Shown one piece after another: positions 12,196 through 24,624 of a stretch of DNA of 64,000 bases. The notes under the pieces were generated by a model. The model was not told where the DNA came from. It saw only the letters and a program-made list of their open reading frames with translations, and did no database searches. The first letter of the stretch is position 1. Every line of letters begins with the position of its first letter. The DNA is taken from NCBI RefSeq assembly GCF_003597395.2, contig NC_133770.1:15132386-15196385 (forward strand). Direction: 5' to 3'. Source of the stretch: Chelonoidis abingdonii. Taxonomy: Eukaryota; Chordata; Testudines; Testudinidae. A program made the position numbers and the translations under genes.

Positions 12196-13739
12196 AACAC
12201 AGCAGGGCGCGGTGCGGGCATTCAGAGAATTTTGAAAACCAGTTTCATGACGTGGGCCAGGCTACAATGTGAAAGTTCTAGTTTGTTTTTCCTGATTAAC
12301 CTGCCCTTGGTTCACTCTCTTCCCTGTAAGCAACTGCCCTCCACCCCGATCACACTGCCGAAAGCAATACAGTCATTGTTCTTTAAATTCATGCATTCTT
12401 TAATAATTCATCACACAAATGGGGGCTAACTGCAAAGTAGCCCGGGTAGGCGGGGGAGGAGGGCACGCATCAGTTGGGGTGGTGGAAGGGGGAGGAGGGA
12501 AGACAGGGCACACTGCACTTCAAAACTTTATTTATTGAATGTCAGCTTTCCGTTACTTGGGCAGTCCTCTGGGGTGGATAGTTGGTTGCCCAGGGCCTCC
12601 CACCGCGTTCTTGGGCACCTGGGTGAGGAGGCTATGGAACTTGGGGAGGAGGCAGTTTGGTTACACAGGGCTGCAGCGGTGTCTGGCTCCCGCTGCCTTC
12701 TGGCACCTCAACATACCCCGGGATATTAGTTTGGATTCTTTAGTAACCTCAGCATGCATCTGCCTTTCCTCTCGTCACACTGACGCCACCTATCATCTTG
12801 ATCCCGTCACATGTCCTCGCGTTTCATTTTGTGCTTTCCTGACTCTGACAGTGTATCTTTGCCTCCTGCATTCTGCTGGGTTTTCGGTGAGGAGAATGCA
12901 TTTGAGCTCAGAGCACTTTCATTCATGAGTGCATTTTTTTCACCTTCTAATTTCATAGGCCTCTGGGACGGAGATGATAAGGGGAGCATTGAAACATTTG
13001 CAGCCGCAGGAGAAAAAAAAAGGAGAGTGGTTACTTAAAAGGCACATTTTAGGAACCAATGGGCTCTTTCACGGTGACCAAGCTTGTTAACATACATAGC
13101 ATTGTGCTTCTTTACAAGGTTGCATTTTGCCTCTTATATTTGAGGGCCTGCCAGTTTGTGTGAGAGATCAACGTGAGGGCGACGGGCAACAGATCGCTTC
13201 CTGGCAGCCATGCTAGCCACACGTCTTTGGATTTCCTTTAACCTTATAGATGTGGGATGGTTTCAAAACAGCAGCACCCTCATTTTCCCATACCAAGCAC
13301 CCGTTTGGTTGGCCATTTTAAAAAGGGGGCTGCGTTTTCGGGTTAACTGCAGCATTAAACCAATACCCCCCCCCCCACACACATACACACTTCAATTCTT
13401 TGGGATGATCACTTTACCCTCCCGCACCGCATGGCTAACGGGCTTGGGAGTACTCCAGGAGAGCTTCACTGAGATATCGCCTGGCTGGATTTTCCGCTCC
13501 ATCCCCATACACATTAACATACTTTCCCAGTAGTGTACTGCCCCGAATGTTAGCCCAGTCTGGCAAATTTAATCATTAAACACGCTTGCTTTTAAAACCA
13601 TGGATTTATTTACCAAAGGCAAACTCACCAGAGGTCCTTCTCCTCCTTCAGCCCCGGATTCCACCTCGGTGTGGTTGGAGGGTACTAGATCCAGATTGAA
13701 AACAGTTTCTGAGGTGTCAGGGAAAACGTTTCTCCACTT

Positions 13740-14260
13740 GCTTTGTGTTGCACTATCTTCACCTCCTCCTCATCTTCCTCATCCCCAAATTGCATCTTTG
13801 CATGCAAATCCATTGGACGGTAGGTCCTAAGCACAGGGCTGGGGTAGTTGCTAGGGGCACTCTAGAATGGCATGCAGCTCTTCTAGAAGCGCATGTTCTG
13901 GGGCTGTGACCCGGAGTGGCCATTGGCCTCTCTGGCTCTTGGTAGGCTGCCTTGAGCTCCTTAAGTTTTCACACGGCCTGGCTGGGGTCCCTTATTATAG
14001 CCTTCTGTCCTTCATGCTCTTGGAGACTTTTTCAAATGTTTTGGATTTTGTCTTTTGAACAGAGTTGCGATCGCACGGGTATTTCATTCCCCATTACAGC
14101 GATCGTTCAGTGGCTCCCGTTCAGCCCATGCTGGAGCTCTTTTGCGATTCTGGGACTCCTGTCACCTGTGCTTGATGAGCTCTGGCATGGTCATCTGTGC
14201 TGATCAACTCGCCACGCACAAGTTCCCGGGGCTTTCCTGTCTACTGACCAGTGCATCTGA
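13740..14260 (-). pseudogene. Harbinger Myb/SANT-like protein gene, broken
   Basis: The complement of 13990-14060 reads KTKSKTFEKVSKSMKDR, matching the second helix region of SANT/Myb-like proteins encoded by Harbinger elements. Further on, after stops and shifts, the complement around 13850-13880 reads ALLEELHAIL, the usual end of that domain. In this family the protein binds transposon ends and helps import the transposase. It is convergent with the transposase inside the same inverted repeats. In-frame stops at about 13990-14000 show it is dead. Confidence 0.75.
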
Positions 14261-14510
14261 GTCAGGAGCGCTGTTAGACGCGGGTCACAATGGTAGCACT
14301 GCTGGATACCTCCTGGAGGGCCAATACCATTGCATTTGCACCCACGCTACCCCAATTTGATGCAGCAAGGTCAATTTCAGCGCTAATTCCCCTCGTCGGG
14401 AGGAATACAGAAATCAATTTTAAAGAGTCCTTTAAGCGACAAAAATGGCTTCTTCGTGTGGGCGGGTGCAGGGTTAATTGGGTCTATGCGTTCTAAATTT
14501 CGACCTAATA

Positions 14511-15084
14511 CTCGTTAGCGCAGACCAGGGCTAAGAAGAAGGACAGAGCATGCAGTGACAGAAACTAAGTCTTCAAATAGGAATGAACTAGCACTTCTCC
14601 CAGCCTATTGCAAAGCTATATTAGAAGGCCTGAGAGCTTTCTTCTTCCACTTCCACAGCAGCTGCAATACACACTTCTAAGGAACTATAAATTTCTGGTA
14701 AATGCGTTCATTGCCTGACTGCCTGTAGTCCCAGCAGAACTTAGCAGCAAGCATGCAAAGAGCTTCATTCCTCTGTAGTTTAAAATATTACTCAATTGAA
14801 AAGGCATCTCGGGATCTGCAGATACATTCTCTATTATGGTTGATATCCAATTACCAGATTGCCTTTCATCCCTTGAGGTCAGCCTTTCCTAACCAGAGGA
14901 AATATTATCAGACTCCGGAGGAGCACACCCAAAAACCTGGAATCGTCCCTTCCTGTCATTTTTGGTACAGCGAGTCATGAGCAAACTGGGGCCTCTTCTG
15001 ATAGACGAAAAATGCTTCATGGGAGCAGAATCTTCCTTCCCCTAAACTTGTCACAAAGTACCAATGTCTGAAATAAGCTATTTT
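14511..15084. other. Unassigned stretch
   Basis: No motif-bearing frame or recognised repeat end. Confidence 0.4.
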
Positions 15085-15401
15085 GGATACACTGGACCTT
15101 TGGCTAACTATTGCCCACTATCAAACCTTTCCTTTTGATGATCAAGGCTTATGAGAACTGGCCAAAAGTAGCAAACCAGGCTTATTTAGCTAAGCCATAT
15201 CCTAAACCCTGCGCCCACAACCAAATTTCAGGCCAATACCGCGCGCCAGTGATAGAACTGATGGACAGTCTTTTGATTGATGATGGTATAGAGGTCAGAT
15301 CTCGTCTCATACTCCTGAAGCGTCTACACAGCATTCAGCTATTGGCTGACTTACAGGAGAGGGGGTGTTGGAGTCCAAAGGCATGCACTAAAATAGCTTA
15401 A
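15085..15401 (+). pseudogene. Possible LINE reverse transcriptase fragment
   Basis: The frame around 15099-15150 reads LANYCPLSNLSFL, close to the NYRPVSNLPFL block in the reverse transcriptase of CR1/L2-type LINEs. The continuation at 15111-15401 is only loosely similar (a DSLLIDDG-like stretch where the family has an ELL..D region before LLDLSAAFD). Short and degenerate, so the subfamily is not assigned. Confidence 0.45.
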
Positions 15402-18400
15402 ATACTTCTGGAAAGGACATTTCCATAGGATAGTTATTAGGAAACAATACCTTCCCCCACCAAGACTCCCTTATTTGTAAAGCCCCACAAGATCCGTCTT
15501 TCTCCCAGTCTGTTCCACAGCTGTCTATTTCAGCACTGCGAGAATGGCAAGAACTTCATGAAGCGGAGAAGCCCTCCACCACGTCCATAACACTTTCTGG
15601 TTCTTCAGCTGATTACTCTGTGCTTTCTAACATTCATTCTGAATTTTGTTAAAGTTTTGGCCCTCAAAATTAGAATTTGTTTAGATTTGGCTGTAAACTG
15701 AATATCAAAAAACATATTACTTGAGGTGGATTCCATCTTTACGACTGCAAAAGCTATACCCATTTTTCCATTAACATCCTTTCTTCTTTTCTTCCGCTCT
15801 AATTTTGACCTTTCCTTTTCAATATATGTTCTCAGATTCAACAACATATATTTCACACTTTTTTGCTTTTGATGAGGATGGAAAAAATATTCAAAGAATA
15901 TTACGTATTTATGGTGAGGTTTTTTGCCATACAGACAGGGAGGGGGTCCACTACATTGAAAGAAGTGTTTGTAAAACAGATTTTGCCCTTTGTATTTCTA
16001 TCTGCTTTGTCACATTCAGTGCAAACAATGTTTTTTTGTCAAGTACCTTATTTCTGCAGTGATAGAATAAAACTGTCAAGGGAATACTCATGCACCAGCC
16101 TCCCCCATTCTTTGCTACTCCAGTTACAACCTTTCCCATGAGAACTTGTAAATCACATTAGTTACTTTCACTCTAAACCAAACCCACACTCCTCCTTCAT
16201 TTCCCTTCCCTTCCCTCCATGTACACACCCCACATACAAATACACTGTCTCTGGAGGACTAATGAGCTTAGCCAGGGTGAGAGAGAATTGCTTAAGGGGG
16301 AGATTACAGATTGGTGATACGCAAGGAGAATTTTCTAACCCTTGGGAGTAACTGGCCCTGAATACTTGTTTCTCTTTGAAACAATTGAAATGAATTCTGG
16401 AGCCTTTCTTTAGAAGGACTGGCGAAAAATGTAGTTTTATGTAACTTAATGCCTTCTTTTTTCTTTTGCGAATAGGAATATTAATGTTGGGAATTTTTAC
16501 TTATTCAGTGACGTATATTACCTGTTCAAAAGACACTGAAGAGCTAAGCACTCTTTTGTCTAGGTGAGTTGGTTTGAACAGAACATTAAAATTCGGGCAA
16601 GGAGTTAAACAACATGTGATGTTTTATTTCTTTGGAGAATGAAAATGAGTTTCTCTCACTCCCAATTTTAGTATATTTCTATCCCTATGTGATTTTAAGA
16701 TAGGGTCAAAATAATATTGAAAAGGCAGAGTATATGATTCAGTAAAATTTGATTCTTTGATGTTTGAGATGCCGGAGATAAGATTGTTAAAAATAAGTAT
16801 TGTTTAGTATATTTTTTTTTCTTCAAAACCAAAGGGTCCCCTAGAATCTTGGCATTATTTCAATAAATTAAAGTTTAATTACCTCATTATTTTTATCGAA
16901 GAGGAAAATTTTATTTTATTCTAAGAACACCACTGCTGACTGTACTAACCTTTATATTCTGAAAACAAGAAAAGAATAGATGTTACTTTAAAGTGGATGT
17001 TTTTTTGATTAGAGACTTAATCAGGTCTCTGTTTGTATTTGAAACCAAATAATTCCGTAGGAAACTTGGAAGATGATATTTGGTGATCATGTTTTATCAA
17101 GACATGCAAATGACTCCAATGAGAGGGAGTTGGTGGGGAATAAATTAAAGACTGATGTAGCCAATGGGAAGTAGTCTGAGATTAAATATTTGTGGCATTT
17201 GGCTGAGGAAATTGAAAGATAACTTTTTCAAGACACCTAAATGGCAGTCAGAGGTCTGTTTGTTTTGACCAGTAGGATGTGAAAGGTCTAAGATTTGATT
17301 GAGGTAAATCTCTGGAAAGTGCGTATAAAATTTGAGATAGAAGCCATACATACCCTTTGTCAATCTCAGAAGTAAACCTGGTAGATGTCCATCTCTGAGC
17401 ATTTTTGGGAGCTAGTCCATGGTCCTGGTATGCTTCCATAGCTTGTTTCTAGTTTAATGTTTAGTCTGTTGAATTTTTCTTTTATGATCAATTGTCGATT
17501 TGAACGGAAACAACTATTTATGAGTTAAATGCTTATTTTTTTAATCTTGGCTTCTTGCTAGGTGAAGATGCAGCTTATGCAATTGGAACTTTTTTTGTCT
17601 AGATAGCCTTTTCAGATTACTTTAATGCAAAATGGGACCTTCAGAGCTGCATTCTGCGGCATATGGGTTCAGCTTCTTTTCTGTGACTAAATGCTTTTAA
17701 GCTAGAATTTGATACAAGCTGTGATTTTTTTTTAGATTTGGATGTCAAAATTGTCAGTCTTTGGTGATTTATATAATCATTTTAAGTGGTCAATATTAAT
17801 TGCTTAAGATTATTTATTTGAGACCAGACATTGAATACTCCTATATGCTTAAAAATTTCTCTTGTTTTATTGAGGTTTTTACTTTTTGCATTTATCCTAA
17901 GGAAAATATGAATCATTTTTAGAAGTAACAATTAAGATTTTGTTGGCAGTGAGAAAAATGTTTTCCTTTAAATTATACATAAAGTTTGTTACTCCTAAAC
18001 ATTGTACTCTGGGTGTGAACTCCTGTTCTATGCAGAAAGATACTATCTGCAAGCAACTTTCAGCACTTCAAAAGGGACAAATTTGTGGTATTTTCAGTGT
18101 GTATGTTATTAAAAAAACCCTCATCTTAAATTTTTGTTTAAGTGGGATTTTTATCTAGTTTTATCAGTTTTAACCAAAACTTCTAAATAGACAGTAGAAA
18201 TACAATCAGTTTCTAACTTAAAATGTTGCTAATTTTTGGGCTAGAAACATACATAAATTCATATTGATCTTAATTATAATTTTCAATACATTATTCTGTC
18301 TAAATATACTGCTTATAAATTGAATCTTAGGAGTAGTTTGTGATTTTCTAATTAACCTAGAAAGACAGTTACATTTTAGCTTGATAATATTTATTCTATT

Positions 18401-19114
18401 TTGTTCAGAATGAAACAAAATTAAAGTAAATAAATGCATATGTAAATTTACTACATCCTTAAGGTTTCTGGTCATTTGCCAGTGTGGCCTTTAATGTTGC
18501 AAAGATTGCTCCTCACAGTCTTTTACAGTTTATGATTTTAACCACTTTGTCTAGTCCAAAAGATTTGTGTAGCCTTAAACAATGAAAAACAATAATTGCG
18601 TGATAAATAATTGAGAGTGCCAGAGACTGAAGTCCTGTCCTCATTAAAATTACAGCATAGACATTGAGGCATTGGAGGTTTAAGTATCCTCATACCAACC
18701 TGCGAGTGTTCTTCAAACCTGTCTCAATGGGAGCACAGCTAGAAGCAAGAGTGTAATTTGCTTTCATACACCTTTAGTCCTTAGTCTCTCTACTAAGACC
18801 ATCAACAGTGGTCCCAATTGTGATGATGTATTTGTGATTTAGGCAGCAGTCCACTTGGAATTGGACTTAGACCACCAATGAATTTCAAATAAGGCACTGA
18901 ACAACCATCAGGTGGTAATAACTTTCAGTCACTACTAACCGGGACTGTATTAAAACTGCTTTGCTGGATCCAAAATGTTCCAAATACTATTACCAACCCT
19001 CTTACCATTCAGTGCCTCAATGGAATATTCTTGAACCACTGTGGTGTCACTTAAGTGTTACATCTGAAAGATTCTGAATATCCAAGTAGTGCTTGGCACT
19101 GTTCAGTCAGAAGG
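15402..19114. other. AT-rich gene-poor stretch
   Basis: Long AT-rich sequence with only short open frames. One spliced-exon-like segment (16476-16563) is discussed among the findings. Nothing else is supported. Confidence 0.5.
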
Positions 19115-19890
19115 GGGATCATAGAATCCTAGAATCCTAGAATATCAGGATTGGAAGGACCTCAGAAGGTCATCTAATCCATCCCTTCTGGGGGGAACCA
19201 ATACCCCAGCCAGGGCTTTGCCAAACCTTTCCTAAAACCTCTAAGGGAGGAGATTCCACCACCTCCCTAGTAACCATTCCAGTGCTTCACCACCTCCTAG
19301 TGAAAAAGATTTTCCTAATATCCACCTAAACCTCCCCACTGCAGCTTGAGACCATTACTTCTTGTTCTGTTCTGCTACCACTGAGAACAGTCTAAGTCCA
19401 TCCTCTTTTGAAATCCCCTTTCAGGTAGCTGAAAGCAGCTATCAAATCCCAACCTCATTCTTCTTCTGCACACTAAATATGCCAGTTCCTCAGCCTCTCT
19501 CATAAGTCATGTGCTCCAGCCCCTAATCATTTGTGTTGCCCTCCGCTGGACTCTTTCCAATTATTCCACATCCTTCTTGTGGGGCCCAAAACTAGACACA
19601 GACTCCAGAAGAGGCCTCGCCAATGCGAATAGAGGGGAATGATCACGTCCTCGATCTGCTGGAATGCCTACTTATACAGCCAAAATGCTGTTAGCCTTCT
19701 TGGCAACAAGGGCACACTGTTGACTCATATCTCAGTTCTCTCCACTGTAACCCTAGGTCCTTTCTGCAGAATTGCTTCTAGCCACTCGGTTCCTAGTCTG
19801 TAGCAGTGCATGGGATTCTTCCGTCCTAAGTGCAGGACTCGCGCTTGTCCTTGTTGAACCTCATCAGATTTCTTTTGGCCCAATCCTCTA
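19115..19890 (-). mobile_element. CR1 LINE 3' end
   Basis: The left edge (ATAGAATCCTAGAATC...GGATTGGAAGGACCTCAGAAGG) is the complement of the canonical CR1 3' end. The sequence then runs through the CR1 3' region (CATGTGCTCCAGCCCCTAATC, TTCTTGGCAACAAGGGCAC, TGGGATTCTTCCGTCCTAAG). It is orientated minus and 5'-truncated, the normal state of CR1 copies. A short open frame at 19725-19988 is CR1-derived. Confidence 0.93.
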
Positions 19891-21639
19891 ATTATTATGA
19901 TGTGATGGGATGGTGATGCAAAGGTGTCTTTAAACCACTTTTCACTTTCTCTGATGTTAAGTGAATATGCAGTGGATCTGCTTTGCACAGAGTAGCATCA
20001 AGGGCTAAGGCAGTGAGAAATCTTTCACACATAAAAACACACTAGTGTAATCCAGAGTAACTCCACAGAGAATACAATAGAGTTACACTGGATTTATACT
20101 TAGTGCAATAAGATCAGAAGCAGCTCCTTGGAAACTGCTTCAAATAGGTAGGCAAAATTAGGTGAGTATGATATTTTCAACTCTTAGTTTCTCTGCTTTT
20201 TCATCTTACTTTATACTTTTCAGATTTTTTATAAATGTTTTGATCAAACTGTCATTTTTTTAGAAACGGAGTAGAAAATATGCTTTAACATTTCACTGTT
20301 TTCCTTAAAAATATATTTTTAAAATTCACCAATATCATAATGTCTGTTTGATAAGTTCATTTAAAATGATCAGAGTTTCATGGAATATAACAACACATTT
20401 GATAAAACAAAGGACCTGATCTTAGCAGCTTTGAACTGTTCTACACCAGCCAATGCTGTCTTACCCAGCTCCCAGATGGCTTAGACCTACCACAGTGACT
20501 CCCTTGAAGCTAGATCAAAGGCATGTCTAGGGTGATTCCAGCTATCCTGGTGCTAGATGGCCCTTGGGCCTAGGCAGCCACATGCAACTTTAGAGCAGCC
20601 CTTTGCAGTGGTTTCTCCATGGGCTGGATAAAATCAATATGTCTAGGAGAAAACAAGAGTGAAATCCTAGTCTAGTGAAGTCAGTGATAAACTAAAATTG
20701 ACTTCAGTAGGGCTAGGATTTTCACATTCAAATCTTTAAACACACTTAATACCAGTTACTTACAATTAACATATGAATATATTATACAAAAGTCCTTAAA
20801 TGATAAAAGAATTGAAAAGGTCAAGAGAAAATTACACAGAATTAAGAAATTATTCACTAGTTACATAATTGGTCACTAACACTAATTATCTAGCTGTCTG
20901 TCCTCCCTCACCCGTATCAGCCTAATGGTCTCAAACGCAGAGTTCTGACCTCTGTTAATGGATGTACTTGCACTATTCAATGGCAGACAGAATTCAGACA
21001 TAGTCACTACAAGAAAAGAGAGAGAAAATCTCTTCTACAATAATTTAGTTTATACATTAGAAGTACATCCCTGAAAAAGAAAAATTGGAGGAAAACACCT
21101 TCAATGTAATAGTTATAGTAACATTTGGTATCATTGATAATTACAAAACCATATTAGCAATGTACAGATAGAGCTCATTCATCATCTACTATTGGTGGTG
21201 AATTATGGGATGGTGGATAGAATGTCAAGAATTTTCAAAGGGTGTGGAAGATTTGCATTGGCATCCCCCCTTCCCACTTAGCATAAAGCCCACAGCAAGC
21301 CTTGAGGGATGGTGATTTTAACAAGCTCTGGGATCCCCCAACTTCTTTGGTTATTGGGGCAGGAAGGAAAAAAAGTTTGTCCACCCTGATTGTGTGATGG
21401 GGAACTGTGGGCACTGCTTTGTGACAGAAAGACTCAACCTCAGTTGGGTGGTACTTGCTAAGACAAGGGACATGGGGTTCACCAAAACCCACTGAATTGG
21501 ATAGAGGTTGGGGACCAAGTATCTGTGGCCTGGTGGTGCAATCTCCCTTGTGGGCCTGAAGCACCAGTTCCATCCCCTCCTCTCTCCACAAGTAGAATGT
21601 AGTGTTGATTTTTTTTATTTTCTTTTAAGACTTCTAGCG
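19891..21639. other. AT-rich stretch, nothing recognised
   Basis: A minus-strand open frame at 21235-21591 has no recognisable domain. Confidence 0.4.
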
Positions 21640-22549
21640 TACAGTTACTGAGCTGAATCTCACTTTGGACTAATGGCGTACTAGCACTGGGGCTTCTCTT
21701 ACTCTGCGCTGGACATCACAAAAGACTGAAATTAACTGGAGCTAGGAAGCACTGAGTACTGTACTAACTAGTGGGGGAGCCTGAAGCTATACTGTGGAAC
21801 AGAGCAGCTGGTGAGTGGGAGGCCAGTTTTGTGGGATGGCTGGAGTGGCCACGGGACAAGCTGGCAGAGTGGAGCGCTGGCAGAGCGGAGTATCTGTGGG
21901 ACGGGTGGGAGCGCCACAGAGCGAGCGGACTGGGTGGCTTGCAGGACAACTGGATGCAGCTCACCGGCAGCTGGGTTGGAGTGGAGCAGTTTGTGAGGAC
22001 GGGCTGAGGAGGCAGAAGTGGAAGTGACTGGTAACAGAAGCAGTTTGTGGGAGAAGGAGGAAGCAAGAACCCACGGAGAGGCAGGCAGTTGCCCTGGACC
22101 ACGTAAGGTCCCCTTTCACCCAGGCTGGGGGGAAGGACCTCCTACAAATGACTCTTGAATTCTGGGGTGGCAATGACCAGAGACTTTTTGGGGTTGTTGG
22201 CTTTGAATGATTGGACTTAAGACCCTAAGGGGAAGGAGGACATTGCCATGTACTTGGGGTGGGCTTTTGTTTATGGTTTGTGTTATAAAAACTTCTGTTG
22301 TGGTGTTTCTCCAAGGGATGCCGCAATTGATTCCTCCTTTATAAAAAGATTTTGCTTACTCAGACTTGTGCTTGCGAGAGAGGAATATTGCCTCTAAGGG
22401 GCCGCCCGGAGGGTGTGGATGTAAGTGTCCCAGGTCCATTGGGGTGGGGCTCGAGCCGGTTATGCATTGTGTTACTGAAAACGGACCCTCTGGAGTACTG
22501 AACCTGGCCCTTGGTTGCTGCCAACTCAGAGGGCAGAATGGGGGTTACA
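21640..22549 (+). mobile_element. LTR element (3' boundary GGGGGTTACA)
   Basis: The 3' part has a pattern I recognise from turtle LTRs: GGAATATTGCCTCTAAGG, GTGTCCCAGGTCCATTGGGG, GGGGCTCGAGCCGG and a terminal CAACTCAGAGGGCAGAATGG...TTACA. Two TATAAAA boxes lie at about 22285 and 22340. The left boundary is uncertain. Overlapping open frames at 21764-22102 on both strands are compositional. Confidence 0.65.
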
Positions 22550-22819
22550 CATATATCAAAAAGCTAAAGTCTCATCTCATCAATCATATATTTGGTTGGT
22601 TGCTCATTTTTTTGACTCTTGATCTCAGCTAAAGTGTTCAGGACTTGAAACTGTCTCCAACAAGAAAACTCTTCATTTTAAACACCCCCGAAGTATTCCA
22701 CGAAAGGCCATAATATTGTTTATGTGCTGTTGTTGCCTCCTAACATCAGGGGTGGGAGGGGAAGGAGGAAATCTCTTAATGGCTTTGGATTAACAATTTT
22801 ATCTACTGATGGTCAAATT

Positions 22820-22945
22820 GCAAAATCTAGCCTTGATCCAATACAAATTCAAAAATAACCACAAGTGCACTTTTTAGGTAACATAAATAATATCTTGAGA
22901 TACTACTGAAGATTTCTGAATAAACAAGGAACATTTTTTTTAATC
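22820..22945 (+). repeat. Direct repeat copy A
   Basis: AAATCTAGCCTTGAT..., AAAATAACCACAAGTGCAC and GAATAAACAAGGAACATTT recur in the same order at 23357-23515. Probably an old local duplication or two copies of an unnamed repeat. Confidence 0.75.
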
Positions 22946-23356
22946 CTGTGTGTTATATAATGATAAACTTTAATTAGCAAAAGTTTAGGTACCGCACAAC
23001 TCTCTGTGGCTGAACAGTGTATTTTAGAGATACTTCTATTCCCATTTAAGTCAATGGGAATTTTGCCATTGACATCTGTGACAGCAGGATCAAGCTTTTA
23101 TTTCCTGTGTAACACCTAGCTATTGTCCCCAGGTCAAGACATTTGCACAAATATTTGGACCAGAAAACACACTCTGGCTCTGAATCTCAGCTCTGGCCAA
23201 GGAGTGCTTGGTAAAGTCACCATCAAAAGGGATTCTAGCATGCTTTGTGTACCCTGCCGCCAAATTTGGGCCAGCCTGTATCCACCCCAGTTCCTGCCTA
23301 TATATTAGAGTAACTTTGGCACTGGCTACTAATAGTCCTCAGGAGAGGATGACATT

Positions 23357-23515
23357 GCTAAATCTAGCCTTGATTGGACACAAATGCAAAAATAATCACA
23401 AGTGCACCTTTTGGTTAACATAAATGACTTTATGGGACTTTAGAGGGAGTTATTCAAAAGTTATTCTGTTATTCAAAAATAACAGAAGAGTTTTGAATAA
23501 ACAAGGAACATTTCA
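23357..23515 (+). repeat. Direct repeat copy B
   Basis: Partner of 22820-22945, about 540 bp downstream. It is slightly longer in the middle because of an internal TTATTCAAAA duplication. Confidence 0.75.
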
Positions 23516-24624
23516 TTTAAATTTGAAGAAATTTTGTTTTGAAGGGTTTTTTTGATGAAGGAAAAGAGAGAAATCTGTAACAGTCTTCAACGAAACAACA
23601 TGAAGGGTGAGGTCAGGGGAGGAAGCGTTTTAAATGATCATTTGAATATCTTGAGTTTTTGAGGCTGGGAGACTTTTACGGAAGCATTTTTGCTGATGAG
23701 CACCCGTGTAACATTTGGCAGATAGCGCAGCAGAGCAATTATTGTATTCCCTCTGTGCACTGCACAGAAATGGTATAATTTCATCCATCATTCACAGCTC
23801 TCATTATCAATACCACAACATCTGAATTATCCCAAACAACAAAAAACAAATATTAGTTTGGACTTTAATACATTAGAACAGGTTTCATTTTAATTTCACT
23901 ACAATATTATGAGTTGCACTGATTTCAATATCACATATATGTAATATAAAGTTGCAAAGAATGAAATATTGAAAGATATAGTGGCCCTGATTCAGGAAAG
24001 CACTGAAGGACATGCTTTCCAGAATAGGGATGTATTGAAGCATATACTGAAGTGTTTTCCTAAACTGGGGTCAAAAGCACAAAACGCATCCCTTTCTACT
24101 AGTAAAAAGCTATATCAACTGCCAAACAAATTTTTCTTCCCAGAATTCATTATTTTCTCTCTCTTTTGGTATTGTGACTCACTCTGAGCAATCTCCTCTT
24201 CCTAGGGTATTACAGGCTCCAGTTTTAGAACATAACTCAGTCAAAATTCAGAGACATTGAAAAGAAGAAATGGGAAGTTAAGAATGAGCATGAGCACTAT
24301 TCTGCATTCCGCCCTCCTGGCCTCTGAAGTTTCTTCACCAAAGCAATCTAGCAACACCATGAGGCATGTCTTGGTGAATATTGCCACCTTACACTTAATA
24401 ACAGTAAGGCAAGTGGCAAGCCTTGACTACTTCTCATTTTGCTACAATATGTTTTGTCATGTCTTCTGAGTAAGAGCTCTTTTTAATTGTACCCATATTC
24501 CTGTGAAGAGAATGCAAGCCTACAGCAAGGGTTAAGAAAAGTAATAAGCAGATAAGAAGACTACCTTTCTCCCTCATTAACATGTTGACCAGTCTGGAGA
24601 AACAGTAAACTGTAAACGTACAAA

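Larger units (their letters stand above)
9534..14510. mobile_element. Degraded autonomous PIF/Harbinger transposon
   Basis: The ends share an inverted repeat ATTAGGTCGA (9535-9544 and, inverted, 14500-14509), with weaker similarity continuing inward. Inside, a HARBI1-type transposase remnant lies on + (about 11230-12195) and a Myb/SANT-type DNA-binding remnant lies on - (about 13740-14260). That pair of genes is the hallmark of PIF/Harbinger elements. The block is richer in GC and CpG than its surroundings. The 3-bp target duplication expected for the superfamily cannot be fixed because the outermost bases have diverged. All frames are broken. Confidence 0.85.
22550..24624. other. AT-rich stretch apart from the direct repeats
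   Basis: No gene supported. Short open frames at 22366-24469 show no family motif. Confidence 0.4.
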
